Source: Roseinatronobacter domitianus (GTDB taxonomy: Bacteria; Pseudomonadota; Alphaproteobacteria; Rhodobacterales; Rhodobacteraceae). Taken from it: DNA of 64,000 bases. This document shows positions 17,775 to 27,248 of this stretch, one piece after another (positions within the stretch are counted from its first letter, which is position 1; each line of letters opens with the position of its first letter). Below the pieces are notes generated by a model. The model did not search any database, had not been told where the DNA came from, and worked only from the letters and a program-made list of their open reading frames with translations. Location of the stretch: positions 1 through 64,000 of the forward strand of contig NZ_JALZWP010000011.1 of assembly GCF_023336755.1 (NCBI RefSeq), given 5' to 3'. The position numbers were made by a program, and so were the translations under genes.

Positions 17775-19754
17775 TCAGTTCCCCCCGAACAACCCGCGCA
17801 GCCCTTCGCCGATTTCTTCGCCCAATCGCTGTTCGACGCCGCGCCGCAATGTGTCTTCAAGCGTTTCACCCTCTTCGGCTGTCACGCCGAGTTCATCCGC
17901 GATCTTGGCCTCGGCTTCTGCGCGCGCACGCTCTTCCAGTCGCCGGGCTTCTTCACGCGCGAGCGATTCCAATCGCTCCCGTTCCTCGGCAAGCCGTTCA
18001 CGGGCCAACGCCTCCATGTCCAGCCGGAAGCGCGGCGCGCTCCATGGCCCTGTAACCATCAGGGGCACCCGCAGCGCATTGCCCTCTTCGTCTCTCAATG
18101 CCGACGGAACAAGACGGTAGTCCAGCGTCTGCGCACCAAGCCCGACCTGCCCCTCGCCTGTGACCTGCACGCGTGCCGAATCGAACAGCAGGTCGTCGTT
18201 GCTCAGCACGCCATCCGTGACCACAAAGCTACCTGTGATGCTGTTGTAAATAGTGCTGGTGCCTTCCCCGACATACCCCAAGTCGAGGTTGCGCAACATG
18301 CCCGCAAGGTCGAGCCCAAGGATCTCTCCCTCGGAAAAGGACAGCGCCCCCTCGCCCCGCAGGCTGTTCATGATTGCGTGCAGGCTGTTGCCAGACCCCA
18401 GAAGGTCAAGACGCCCCTCGGCCGTGCCCTCCAGACGCTCGAACCCAGCTGTGTCGCGCAAGAGTTGCAACAGGCTTATGCCGCTGGCTTGCAGATCAGC
18501 CCGTGCCGACAGGCCGGACCGATTATTGACAACGACCTGCCCCGTCACGCCACCCCCGAACAGCCGCGCTTCCCGAATCTCTGTCACCGCACGCGCGTTG
18601 TCGATGGTGCTGCGCAGACGGATCGGGCCAAATGTGCCACTGTCGCTGCGCAACTCGTTCAGGGAAATAGAGATATCGCCGTCCAGAGCACTCAGGGCCG
18701 AAGCGTCTATCGGGTCGCGTGACCAACCCGCTTCTGCCTGTGGTGCGCCCCCACTACCGGCCCCCCGCAGGTCCAGCACTGGAACCGTGATTTGTGCATC
18801 CACGTGCGGGCGGGGGCCGGTCAGGGTAATATCCGCCGCCGCGGTCAGGGCGATATCGCCAATATTTGCCGCGCCACCGCGCACAAACACTTCCCCGCCC
18901 GTGGTATGCGTAAGCTGCCCCGAGAATGTCAGCGGCCGCAAGTTTGCAGGCAATTCCGCGCCCGATTGCCCAATCGCAGCCATGACCGGCGCCAGCGCAG
19001 GAACCACCGTGTTGACCTGCCCTTCCGCCGCCATGTCGGCCAAGGACACGCGCCCCTCGAAACGGGCCTCTGCCCCGGCGATCTCGGCCTCTAGGTCGAT
19101 TGCCGTCAAACCACCATTCAGCAAGTTGCCTGCGTTCCCGGCTCGAAACACCACCGAAACCGGTTGGCCGTTCAATTGCGCCGAGCCGTCCAGTGACAGC
19201 GGCCCATCCATAACCGGAAGCGACATCGTGGCGTCCAGCCGTGTCACCTGTAAATCCATTCCGCTGGCATCATCTACATAGCTCAGGCTGCCATTGCGTA
19301 TTTCTGCCCGCGCCAAGGTCAGACCAGGTACGCCACCAGACCCGGAAGCCACTGGCTCTGCCGCTTCCGGCGACCCGAACTCCCATGTCGCGCGCCCATC
19401 CGCCCCGCGCCGCAACACGACTACTGGCGATTGCAGAACCACACGTTCCACCGCAACCGTGCCCGACAAAAGGCGCATCAGGTTCAGTCCGACATCCATC
19501 TCCTCGGCGCGCAGCATGTCGCCCCCGCCTGCCCAGTCGGGATTACCGATGGAAATATCCTGCGCTGTGGCCCCGATGACCGGGTAAACACTTAGCCCGA
19601 TCTCGCCTCCGATGGTCAAGCTGCGCCCGGTCGCGGCCTCGAATTGCTGCGCCGCAAGTGTGGCAAGCCGTTCGGTCGGAATGAAAACCAACGCTGCCAC
19701 CACCAAGGCGACAAGGCCGAAGACAACCGCCAACAGGGCTTTGACAAGACGCAT
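17775..19754 (-). CDS. AsmA-family inner-membrane/periplasmic protein
   Basis: A 659-residue protein starting at the ATG at 19754. A single N-terminal membrane helix (residues about 5-25) anchors a large periplasmic part. The AsmA pattern is seen in the N-terminal TGRSLTIGGEIGLSVYPVIG segment with ISIGNPDWA, and in the C-terminal half as EGRLDLLGSGNSLHAIMNSL and LDYRLVPSAL. Residues about 590-640 are a charged, coiled-coil-like stretch rich in Glu, Arg and Ala. AsmA-like proteins are thought to move or organise lipids between membranes, or to affect outer-membrane assembly. It converges closely with the ZIP gene (2-base gap). Confidence 0.88.
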   Translation of the reverse strand: MRLVKALLAVVFGLVALVVAALVFIPTERLATLAAQQFEAATGRSLTIGGEIGLSVYPVIGATAQDISIGNPDWAGGGDMLRAEEMDVGLNLMRLLSGTVAVERVVLQSPVVVLRRGADGRATWEFGSPEAAEPVASGSGGVPGLTLARAEIRNGSLSYVDDASGMDLQVTRLDATMSLPVMDGPLSLDGSAQLNGQPVSVVFRAGNAGNLLNGGLTAIDLEAEIAGAEARFEGRVSLADMAAEGQVNTVVPALAPVMAAIGQSGAELPANLRPLTFSGQLTHTTGGEVFVRGGAANIGDIALTAAADITLTGPRPHVDAQITVPVLDLRGAGSGGAPQAEAGWSRDPIDASALSALDGDISISLNELRSDSGTFGPIRLRSTIDNARAVTEIREARLFGGGVTGQVVVNNRSGLSARADLQASGISLLQLLRDTAGFERLEGTAEGRLDLLGSGNSLHAIMNSLRGEGALSFSEGEILGLDLAGMLRNLDLGYVGEGTSTIYNSITGSFVVTDGVLSNDDLLFDSARVQVTGEGQVGLGAQTLDYRLVPSALRDEEGNALRVPLMVTGPWSAPRFRLDMEALARERLAEERERLESLAREEARRLEERARAEAEAKIADELGVTAEEGETLEDTLRRGVEQRLGEEIGEGLRGLFGGN

Positions 19755-19863
19755 GACACACTCCACTTGCTTTGCTTACAGACCAAGCCTAACGGCCATG
19801 ACAGCGCTTGTCTTTCACAAATTCGACGGCCAAACTCTGCCCGACGGAATGAGGGAGGATCAC

Positions 19864-20616
19864 ATGTCAACGCAAAAGGTTGCGCTTGTCACGGGGGCGG
19901 CGCGCGGCATAGGGCTGGCCACCGCACAAAGCTTCGCAGCGCAAGGCTGGAACGTGTTGATGCTGGACCGCGACCATGCCGAGCTTGCGCGCGTGGTTGC
20001 CGATGTCCCCAGAGCGACCGCGCTCGATTGCGACATTTCCGACCCGGATGCCGTGGCCGCCAGTTTTACCGCACTCGACCAACTTGACTGCCTTGTAAAC
20101 AATGCCGGCGTGGCGCAGTTCGGCCCGATCGAAGCCTGCGATTTTGCCTTGTGGCGCAGTGTTATGGCCACCAATCTGGACGGCACCTTCCTGTGTTCTC
20201 AGGCAGCTTTGCCGCTGCTGAAGGCCAGCCGCGGGAACATTGTCAATATCGCCTCTATCTCTGGCCTGCGTGCCTCGACCCTGCGGGTGGCCTATGGCAC
20301 ATCCAAGGCTGCCGTGATCCAATTAACCAAACAGCAAGCGGCGGAACTGGGCGAATACGGCGTCCGCGCGAATTGCGTCTGCCCCGGCCCGGTACGCACC
20401 AAGCTTGCTATGGCAGTCCACAGCCAAGAGATTATCGACGCGTATCACGACGCAATCCCGCTCAATCGCTACGGGTCAGAGGCAGAGATCGCGGCCGCGA
20501 TCACTTTCCTTGCCTCGGAAAGCGCAAGCTACATTACCGGGCAGGTTCTGGCCGCCGATGGCGGCTTCGACAGCACCGGTGTGGGCCTTCCCGCGCTGCG
20601 AAAGGACACGCCATGA
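19864..20616 (+). CDS. SDR-family oxidoreductase
   Basis: A 250-residue classical short-chain dehydrogenase. The start at 19864 follows GAGGGAGGA; an open extension upstream is not supported. The cofactor loop TGAARGIG lies near residues 11-18, NNAGVAQFG follows, and the catalytic triad is in NIASISGLRASTLRVAYGTS with the Lys just after (Ser, Tyr, Lys). The C-terminal GQVLAADGG pattern is typical. Its stop overlaps the start of the SAF-domain oxidoreductase by four bases, so the two probably act in one pathway. The substrate, likely a polyol or sugar acid, is unknown. Confidence 0.9.
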   Translation: MSTQKVALVTGAARGIGLATAQSFAAQGWNVLMLDRDHAELARVVADVPRATALDCDISDPDAVAASFTALDQLDCLVNNAGVAQFGPIEACDFALWRSVMATNLDGTFLCSQAALPLLKASRGNIVNIASISGLRASTLRVAYGTSKAAVIQLTKQQAAELGEYGVRANCVCPGPVRTKLAMAVHSQEIIDAYHDAIPLNRYGSEAEIAAAITFLASESASYITGQVLAADGGFDSTGVGLPALRKDTP

Positions 20617-21899
20617 ACCTCACACGTCTGGCCGCTGAACGTGACCGCCCCATCCGCGCCGCCCTGATCGGCGCAGGCAAGTTTGGCTCTATGTTTCTTG
20701 CGCAAGTGCCGACCATCGCCGGGCTGGAGGTCGCCGTTATTGCCGATCTGGACCCCGACCGCGCCCGTGCCGCCTGCCGCACCGTGGGCTGGGATGACGC
20801 GCGCATCGCCGCCACGCGTTTCACCGACAATGGCCAGGATGCCGCCTGCGCCGACGTGGACGTGGTGATCGAAGCCACCGGCCACCCAGAGGCCGGGATC
20901 GCCCATGCCCTTGCCGCCATCAATGCAGGCCGTCACATCGTCATGGTCAATGTCGAAGCAGATGTGTTGGCAGGCGCGGAACTGGCCCGGCGTGCGACAC
21001 AAGCAGGCGTCGTCTATTCCATGGCCTATGGCGATCAGCCCGCGCTGGTGTCCGAAATGGTGGATTGGGCCCGCGCCACCGGGTTTGACGTGGCAGCCGC
21101 CGGCAAAGGCACCAAATACCTGCCCGCCTATCACCATGTCACGCCTGATGAGGTGTGGTCGCATTACGGCCTGACGCCCGACGCTGCCAAAGCCGCGGGC
21201 ATGAACCCACAAATGTTCAACTCGTTCCTGGACGGCACAAAATCCGCAATCGAAGCGGCGGCCATGGCCAATGCCTGCGGCTTGGACGTGCCGGAACAGG
21301 GCCTCGGCTTTCCGGCCTGCGGGGTCGATGATCTGGCCCATGTGCTGCGCCCCGAAAGCGCGGGCGGGCAGCTTGCCCGCGATGGTATGATTGAGGTCGT
21401 CTCATCACTCGAACGCGACGGGCGGCCCGTGTTTCGCGACCTGCGCTGGGGCGTCTATGTGGTGCTGAAAGCGCCGAATGACTACGCCGCCGCCTGTTTC
21501 AAACAATACGGCCTGCCCACCGACAGCACGGGGCGCTATGCCGCGATGTATAAACCCTTCCACCTGATCGGGCTGGAATTGTCGGTCTCGGTCCTGTCAG
21601 TCGCGCTGCGGGGTGAACCCACCGGGCAGACCCGTGATTGGCGCGGCGATGCCGTGGCGGTGGCCAAGCGCGACCTGCGCGCCGGAGAGGTTCTGGATGG
21701 CGAAGGCGGATGGACCGTCTACGCCCGCGCCACTTCGGCCCAAGCTAGCCGCGCGCAAGCGCTTCTGCCCATCGGGCTTGCGCATAGCGTAGCCCTGACC
21801 CGCGACATTCCCGCAGGGACCACACTGCGCATGCAGGATGTGGCGCTCAACGACAGCCTTAACGGCGTCCAGCTGCGCCGCCAAATGCTGGCGGGCTAA
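20613..21899 (+). CDS. Homoserine-dehydrogenase-like oxidoreductase with C-terminal SAF domain
   Basis: A 428-residue protein. Residues about 15-150 form an NAD(P)-binding Rossmann domain (ALIGAGKFGSMFLAQV) resembling homoserine dehydrogenase. A middle catalytic domain includes AAGKGTKYLPAYHHVTPDEV. Residues about 345-428 resemble an SAF (antifreeze-like) domain: AVAKRDLRAGEVLDGEGGW and ALTRDIPAGTTLRMQDVALN. Proteins with this layout take part in catabolism of four-carbon or branched sugar acids in some bacteria, but many are untested. It is not a true homoserine dehydrogenase (no ACT domain, no threonine genes nearby). It is translationally coupled to the SDR gene; no transporter adjoins. 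Confidence 0.75.
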   Translation: MNLTRLAAERDRPIRAALIGAGKFGSMFLAQVPTIAGLEVAVIADLDPDRARAACRTVGWDDARIAATRFTDNGQDAACADVDVVIEATGHPEAGIAHALAAINAGRHIVMVNVEADVLAGAELARRATQAGVVYSMAYGDQPALVSEMVDWARATGFDVAAAGKGTKYLPAYHHVTPDEVWSHYGLTPDAAKAAGMNPQMFNSFLDGTKSAIEAAAMANACGLDVPEQGLGFPACGVDDLAHVLRPESAGGQLARDGMIEVVSSLERDGRPVFRDLRWGVYVVLKAPNDYAAACFKQYGLPTDSTGRYAAMYKPFHLIGLELSVSVLSVALRGEPTGQTRDWRGDAVAVAKRDLRAGEVLDGEGGWTVYARATSAQASRAQALLPIGLAHSVALTRDIPAGTTLRMQDVALNDSLNGVQLRRQMLAG

Positions 21900-21909
21900 C
21901 CCTTTGCGA

Positions 21910-21933
21910 CTTCATCTTGCCAAAAATACTCAC
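21910..21933. repeat. Dispersed intergenic repeat, copy 2 (core only)
   Basis: CTTCATCTTGCCAAAAATAC follows the SAF-domain gene stop by 10 bases. It shares its core with copies at 11311 and 37753 and the inverted copy ending at 52438, but lacks the GC-rich hairpin tail. Confidence 0.5.
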
Positions 21934-22004
21934 GACACGGCGCTCGCCCCACGCGTGCCGAAAAGGTCTTTTGTGCTGGGCAAAAGCGCGCTATCCCGCC
22001 GCGC

Positions 22005-22448
22005 ATGACCCTGCGCCCAGAATTTTGGCACACAGTGCCCCTGACGGAAATGACCGCCCCCGAATGGGAGGCGCTTTGTGATGGCTGTGGGCGGTGCTGC
22101 CTGAACAAGCTGGAAGATATCGACACGGATGAACTGGTCTTCACCCGTGTTGCCTGTCGCCTGTTCGATGACAGCACGTGCCGATGTGCAAGCTACGAGA
22201 ACCGCAAGTCTCTGGTTCCGGAATGCGTGGTGTTAACGCCCAGCACCTTGCCGGATATCGCCTATTGGATGCCAGAGACCTGCGCTTATCGTTTGCTGCA
22301 TGAAGGGCATAAACTGCCGCTCTGGCATCCCCTGATAACGGGCGACCCGGACACGGTCCGGCAGGCAGGCGTGTCCATGCACGACCAAACCGTTTCTGAA
22401 AGTGTGGTGCCACTGGACGACTGGGAAGACTACCTTCTGGACGACTGA
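22005..22448 (+). CDS. YcgN-family cysteine-cluster protein (UPF0260)
   Basis: A 147-residue cytoplasmic protein. The family cysteine pattern is clear: CDGCGRCC near residues 25-32, then CRLF, CRCASYENR, PECVVL and CAYRLL, suggesting a bound metal or iron-sulfur cluster. The C-terminal half with GHKLPLWHPLITGD matches UPF0260. Function is unknown across the family. There is no obvious ribosome site before the ATG at 22005. Its last 19 bases overlap the convergent EamA transporter gene. Confidence 0.92.
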   Translation: MTLRPEFWHTVPLTEMTAPEWEALCDGCGRCCLNKLEDIDTDELVFTRVACRLFDDSTCRCASYENRKSLVPECVVLTPSTLPDIAYWMPETCAYRLLHEGHKLPLWHPLITGDPDTVRQAGVSMHDQTVSESVVPLDDWEDYLLDD

Positions 22449-23299
22449 AACCGCATTAGCAGCCACAGGTTCGAGATCAGCAGAACCGCGATTACGACCG
22501 CTCCGCCCCAGATCGCCCAGATGCCGGGGTCTTCCCCCAGAAGTGCCCAGACCAGCAGCGGTGCCAACACCGATTCCAGCAGCAGCAGCAACGACACTTC
22601 GGCAGAGGTGATGTAACGTGGCCCCATCGTCATTAACGATGAGGCGCAGGCAATGAACGCGCCATGCGCCAGCAGGAGTGGCCATTGCGCGGCCAGTGGC
22701 CCCATGACATCGGCGAAGGGCAACAGCACCAACGCCGCTCCGATCAGCGACACCGGCACGGCCGCCAGCATCGAGCGGCCGCGCAGCACCCGCAGCGCGG
22801 TCATGGCAGCGGCAAAGGCAGCGGCCACGCCAAGGGCCACCAGATCGCCTTGCCAGCTTGCGCCGACAGTTTCATGCGACCCTCGCAGAATAAGGCCCAG
22901 TCCCGCGAAAACACCTGCCATGGTCAGAACCATCCGCATGGAAATCGGTTCGGCCAAAAATATCCGGCTGAACACCGTGGCAAAAACTGGCGTTGCAGCA
23001 AGGATGAACACCACATTCGCAACGCTGGTAAGCGACACGGCCAAGACGAAACCACTGGCAGCAATGCCGAAAAAGATCAGATAGGCCAGACCCGCCCGGC
23101 CCGTCTGTGCAAGGGACGTGATCGACCGCGGCCCTTGTGTGGCCAGCACAAAGGCCAGAATCAACGCGCCCGCGATCAGGTTGCGCCAAAAGGCGGTCGT
23201 GATGGCCGGGGCATCGATCAACCGCACAAACAGCGAATCGGGCACAATGAAAAGCACGCCCAATGTGGTCAGGGCCAGACCTTTAACATGTTCACTCAT
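22430..23299 (-). CDS. DMT-superfamily (EamA) transporter
   Basis: A 289-residue inner-membrane protein with ten predicted helices arranged as two EamA repeats of about 140 residues. N-terminal markers include LFVRLIDAPAITTAFWRN, and the second repeat contains GPRYITSAEVSLLLLLE with a highly hydrophobic C-terminus. Such proteins usually export amino acids or other small metabolites. The substrate is unknown. The 3' end overlaps the ycgN-like gene by 19 bases on the opposite strand. Confidence 0.9.
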   Translation of the reverse strand: MSEHVKGLALTTLGVLFIVPDSLFVRLIDAPAITTAFWRNLIAGALILAFVLATQGPRSITSLAQTGRAGLAYLIFFGIAASGFVLAVSLTSVANVVFILAATPVFATVFSRIFLAEPISMRMVLTMAGVFAGLGLILRGSHETVGASWQGDLVALGVAAAFAAAMTALRVLRGRSMLAAVPVSLIGAALVLLPFADVMGPLAAQWPLLLAHGAFIACASSLMTMGPRYITSAEVSLLLLLESVLAPLLVWALLGEDPGIWAIWGGAVVIAVLLISNLWLLMRFQSSRR

Positions 23300-23326
23300 A
23301 GCGCCTTTGTCGGGCGCGCATGTGGC

Positions 23327-24331
23327 CTAGTCAAGCCGCAGATGCGCGTCTCGATACGCCGGACGCGACATACAGGCAGGCGGGTTGGACAAATACACGG
23401 CGCGGGCAATCGCACGGGCAAGGCAAGTGGCCGCAGCATGGCCCAAAGCGACCATGTCTCTCGCCGATGCGGCAGGTCCGGTGCCCGTGGATATTGCAAA
23501 GACGATATCCCCGTCGAACTGCGTATGCGAAGGCACAATGGCGCGCGCCATCCCGTCATGCGCGGCAATGGCCATCCGCGTAAGTTGGGCCTGAGTCAGC
23601 AAGGCGTCGGTGGCGACAATGGCCAAAGTCGTCGCCTCGCGCGCCAGTTTGGTCACGGGTGGCGCCGCGTAATCCGCCCGTGGCGCGGGGCCAAGCCCGC
23701 CGAATTCATCCTGCCACTCGAACGGCGCAGCCCAGAAATGCGGCCCCTGCCCAACCGTTACACTGCCTACCGGGTTGGCGGCCACCAGCGCGCCCACGGT
23801 GGCGCCGCCTTCTAGAACCCATGACGCAGAACCAAGCCCTCCGGCAAAATTAACCGTTGTCGCCCCCATCCCGGCGCCCTGACTGCCCAAGGCGAAATCG
23901 GGGGTAGCGGCCTGCAATGCTGCGCGCCCAAGCCCCGGATAAGGATTCGCGTCCCAGTCTTTTGCGCCATCATTTGCCAGATCGAACAGGATCGCGGCGG
24001 GCACGATGGGCACGCTTTTGCCTGCGACTTGATAACCACGGCCCTGCGCGCGCAGGCCGTCCATCACGCCCGACGCAGCGTCCAGCCCAAAGGCCGATCC
24101 TCCGGACAGCACAAGCGCATCCACCTGCTGCACCAGCCGATCCGGGGCCAGCAACTCTGTCTCTCGGGTGCCGGGCGCACCACCCATTATGTGTACCCCG
24201 GCCGCAAAAGGCGCATCGGCTGTCACAACCGTTACCCCGCTGGCCAGAGCGGCGTCGTGCGCGTTCCCGACCCGCAAACCGCACACATCGGTCAACCGAT
24301 TGCGGAGGCCGGGCCGGTCAGAGGGAATCAT
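23327..24331 (-). CDS. P1-family (DmpA/NylC-type) peptidase or amidohydrolase
   Basis: A 334-residue Ntn-like hydrolase of the P1 family, whose members self-cleave and act as aminopeptidases or amide hydrolases. The family pattern is seen as LTDVCGLRVGNAHD at the start, LVLSGGSAFGLDAASGVMD, GLGSASWVLEGGATVGALVA and, near the C-terminus, PSHTQFDGDIVFAISTG. The start is uncertain among nearby ATGs at 24331, 24337 and 24349, none with a strong ribosome site; the first matches the family N-terminus best. It overlaps the end of the upstream 138-residue gene by 14 bases, suggesting translational coupling. Confidence 0.88.
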   Translation of the reverse strand: MIPSDRPGLRNRLTDVCGLRVGNAHDAALASGVTVVTADAPFAAGVHIMGGAPGTRETELLAPDRLVQQVDALVLSGGSAFGLDAASGVMDGLRAQGRGYQVAGKSVPIVPAAILFDLANDGAKDWDANPYPGLGRAALQAATPDFALGSQGAGMGATTVNFAGGLGSASWVLEGGATVGALVAANPVGSVTVGQGPHFWAAPFEWQDEFGGLGPAPRADYAAPPVTKLAREATTLAIVATDALLTQAQLTRMAIAAHDGMARAIVPSHTQFDGDIVFAISTGTGPAASARDMVALGHAAATCLARAIARAVYLSNPPACMSRPAYRDAHLRLD

Positions 24332-24734
24332 CGGCATTCGACGTATCATTTTGTTGTGACCAATATTCCAGCAGATCACCTGCTGTCGCGGATTGCCGAC
24401 CCAGAAGCGACAGGTAAAGCACATCGACCCCAATAAGCGCCGCCTGTTTCCACAATTCCTGTGAACGCTGGCCGCTTGGGCCTGTCGTGCCGAACATGCT
24501 TTGCGTGGCATCTGCGGCAGAGGCAAGGACAAGGACGAGTTGCAACGCCGGCACCGTCGGCGCCAAGCGTGCAAGCTCCACGGGCAAAGCTGCCAAGGCA
24601 AACGACACATCCGCCACAGCATCGCACGCATAGGCAGTCATCTGCTCTATCTGGGGCTCTGTTGCCGGCGCGTCGGCGACCTGAGACGCCAAGCTGGGGG
24701 GTGCGCACCTTTCCGCCGGAATCCTACCACTCAT
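24318..24734 (-). CDS. Hypothetical protein, coupled to the P1 peptidase gene
   Basis: A 138-residue protein with no family I recognise. The middle (residues about 38-75) is mostly hydrophobic and alanine-rich, with FALAALPVELARLAPTVPAL and LVLVLASAADATQ, and could be a helix bundle rather than a true membrane segment. It precedes and overlaps the P1 peptidase gene, so the two are probably co-transcribed. The start could be at 24734 or at an internal ATG about 31 codons in. Confidence 0.6.
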   Translation of the reverse strand: MSGRIPAERCAPPSLASQVADAPATEPQIEQMTAYACDAVADVSFALAALPVELARLAPTVPALQLVLVLASAADATQSMFGTTGPSGQRSQELWKQAALIGVDVLYLSLLGRQSATAGDLLEYWSQQNDTSNADDSL

Positions 24735-24971
24735 TCAGTCTGCCTCGAACCAATACAGCACGTCATGACGATCAATGCTGCGTCTTGTGGGGTAAACGTT
24801 AGGCGGTTTTGTCAGGATTTGGCAACTTTCAACCTGCGCAATACCGATTTTGGGTCGTTTTCGTGCCAAACCGAATTGTGGACACCGTGGAATGTAAGAT
24901 ACACAGCATCGTGCCATGGCGGCATCAGACCCACAATATTCGAAGCACCAGCAAGGAGCCCAGACCCGACA

Positions 24972-27248
24972 ATGGCGGATCATTCGGACCCCAATGCCCA
25001 GTGGAAGACCCTGTCTGGTCTGGGAACAACGGCTGTAACAGCCTTGCTTTTCGTATTTTTCCTGCAATTCCTGCCCATTGTGGCCAGCGGCGAGCCTGTG
25101 CGGGTCGTCTGGGATTGGGTGCCATCGCTAGGTGTGCAGCTATCGTTCTGGATCGACGGGCTAAGCCTGATGTTTGCGCTGCTGATTACCGGCATCGGCG
25201 CCATGGTCATGCTGTATGCTGCGAAATATCTGGCCGGACATCCGCAATATAACAGGTTTGCGATTTACCTGTTCAGCTTCATGCTGTCCATGCTGGGGCT
25301 GGTGCTGGCGGACAACCTGATCGCGTTGTTCGTATTCTGGGAGTTAACCACTTTCACGTCCTATTTGCTGATCGGGTTCGTCCATACCGACCCGAAATCG
25401 CGCCGCAACGCCTTGCAGGCCTTGTTGCTGACAGCCACGGGCGGACTGGCCATGCTGGCAGGCTTCATCCTGATCGGCGCCACACAAGGCACGTTTGAGT
25501 TGTCGCAACTGAATGCGGCGGGCAGCATGGCAGAGCATCCATTCTACCTGCTGATCCTGATTCTTGTGCTATGCGGTGCGTTTACCAAATCTGCACAAGT
25601 GCCGTTCCATTTCTGGTTGCCGAACGCCATGGCCGCGCCAACGCCGGTTTCCGCCTATCTGCATTCCGCAACCATGGTCAAAGCTGGGGTCTACTTGCTG
25701 GCGCGCCTGCACCCATCCCTGTCGGGCAGCGATGTCTGGGTCTGGACATTGTCCATTTTCGGGGCCGTTACGGCGGTGTTTGCCTCTTTCATGGCGCTGC
25801 GCCAAACCGATCTGAAGCAGACGCTTGCCTATACGACCTTGATGGCCTTGGGCACCTTGGTCATGTTCCTTGCCGGGTCCAGCGGCTACGCGATCACGGC
25901 GGCGATGACCTTTCTGTTGGTGCATTCGCTCTACAAAGCCGGTCTGTTCCTGATTATCGGCATCGTCGATCACGCAACACATACCCGCGACGCGGATGTC
26001 CTGGGCGGATTGGCGCGTGCCATGCCGATCACCGCCGCCGCCGCCATTGCGGCCGGGCTGGCAATGGCCGGTGTGCCGCCCGTCTTGGGCTTTATAGCCA
26101 AAGAGGTCGCCTATGCAGGGGCGCTGGAAATGCAACTGTCGGTATTTGTGCTGCCCATGGCGCTGGCTGCTTTCGCGCTGATGTTCGCTGTGGCCGGTAT
26201 CGTGGCCTATAAGCCATTTTTCGGCCCGCAAGGCAAACTGCCCCATGCCCCGCATGAGGGGCCGTGGCCAATGCTATTCGGCCCGGTGGTGCTGGGCACG
26301 CTGGGCCTTGCGTTTGGCGTTCTGCCCGGAATTAGCGCCTATTACCTGATCGAACCCGCAGTAAACGCCGTTATGGGTGCGCCCGACAAGGGCGGCAGAG
26401 TCAAGCTCTGGGCCGGGTTCAACCTGCCACTGGTTCTAAGCCTTGTAACCTTCGCACTCGGCTTCGCGCTGTATCTGGGCCACCAGAAACTGCGCCGCGC
26501 GCTTATCTGGATAGAGGCACGCGGCCCCGATCTGGATGCAGGCTGGGACACGCTGCTGGACCGTTTCGTCACATTCACAAAAGCACAGACTGCGCTGATC
26601 CAGACAGGGGTTCTACGCCAATACATATTCGCTACCTTTGGCGTCTTTGCGGCAACCGTACTGGTTACGCTGGTGCTACGCGACGTGGGCGGCATAGAGC
26701 TGCGGCTAGCAAGCCTCAGCTTTATGGAATGGGGTGTGGCGCTCCTCATCGTGGCGGGAACAGTGGTGACTGCGCTGACATCGTCGCGCATTGTCGCCCT
26801 TGTCGCGCTTGGCGTGGTTGGCGTAGGCGTTGCCATGATTTTCATCATATTCTCTGCGCCGGACGTGGCCATCACGCAATTGCTGGTAGAATTGCTGGTG
26901 GTGCTTCTGATGGCCTTCGCTTTCCTTAAAATGCCGAATCTGGACCCGGACGGCGTACAAAAGCACAGCTTTGCAAATGCCGCCCTGGCTTGCGCAGTCG
27001 GTGTCGGAACAACGCTGACCTTGCTGCTGGTTGTCGACCAACCCTTCGACCGACGCCTGACAGAATTTTTTGAAGCGGCCAGTTGGACCGAAGCCTTCGG
27101 GCGCAACATCGTGAATGTGATCCTGGTGGATTTCCGCGCAATCGACACATTTGGCGAAATCGCCGTGGTCATGATTGCCGCAATCGGCGCGGCGGCCCTG
27201 CTGAAAGGGTTTGCGCGAAGCGGCAAAGCAGATGAGGCCAAGAAATGA
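24972..27248 (+). CDS. mrpA: Mrp-type Na+/H+ antiporter subunit A
   Basis: A 758-residue membrane protein starting at the ATG at 24972, with AAGGAG at 24954-24959. The first about 500 residues are NuoL-like, with the conserved helix segments VFWELTTFTSYLLIGF and SAQVPFHFWLPNAMAAPTPVSAYLHSAT (key Lys and His residues of the proton path). The C-terminal part carries the MrpB-like domain (ALGVVGVGVAMIFIIFSAPDVAIT). The Mrp complex exchanges cytoplasmic Na+ (or K+) for external protons, supporting salt and alkali tolerance. First gene of a seven-gene operon with overlapping cistrons. No promoter was assigned in the 237 bases upstream (24735-24971). Confidence 0.94.
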   Translation: MADHSDPNAQWKTLSGLGTTAVTALLFVFFLQFLPIVASGEPVRVVWDWVPSLGVQLSFWIDGLSLMFALLITGIGAMVMLYAAKYLAGHPQYNRFAIYLFSFMLSMLGLVLADNLIALFVFWELTTFTSYLLIGFVHTDPKSRRNALQALLLTATGGLAMLAGFILIGATQGTFELSQLNAAGSMAEHPFYLLILILVLCGAFTKSAQVPFHFWLPNAMAAPTPVSAYLHSATMVKAGVYLLARLHPSLSGSDVWVWTLSIFGAVTAVFASFMALRQTDLKQTLAYTTLMALGTLVMFLAGSSGYAITAAMTFLLVHSLYKAGLFLIIGIVDHATHTRDADVLGGLARAMPITAAAAIAAGLAMAGVPPVLGFIAKEVAYAGALEMQLSVFVLPMALAAFALMFAVAGIVAYKPFFGPQGKLPHAPHEGPWPMLFGPVVLGTLGLAFGVLPGISAYYLIEPAVNAVMGAPDKGGRVKLWAGFNLPLVLSLVTFALGFALYLGHQKLRRALIWIEARGPDLDAGWDTLLDRFVTFTKAQTALIQTGVLRQYIFATFGVFAATVLVTLVLRDVGGIELRLASLSFMEWGVALLIVAGTVVTALTSSRIVALVALGVVGVGVAMIFIIFSAPDVAITQLLVELLVVLLMAFAFLKMPNLDPDGVQKHSFANAALACAVGVGTTLTLLLVVDQPFDRRLTEFFEAASWTEAFGRNIVNVILVDFRAIDTFGEIAVVMIAAIGAAALLKGFARSGKADEAKK

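Noticed and set aside
20613-21899. Homoserine dehydrogenase (hom)
   Set aside because: The C-terminal part is SAF-like, the ACT domain is missing and no threonine or methionine genes are near.
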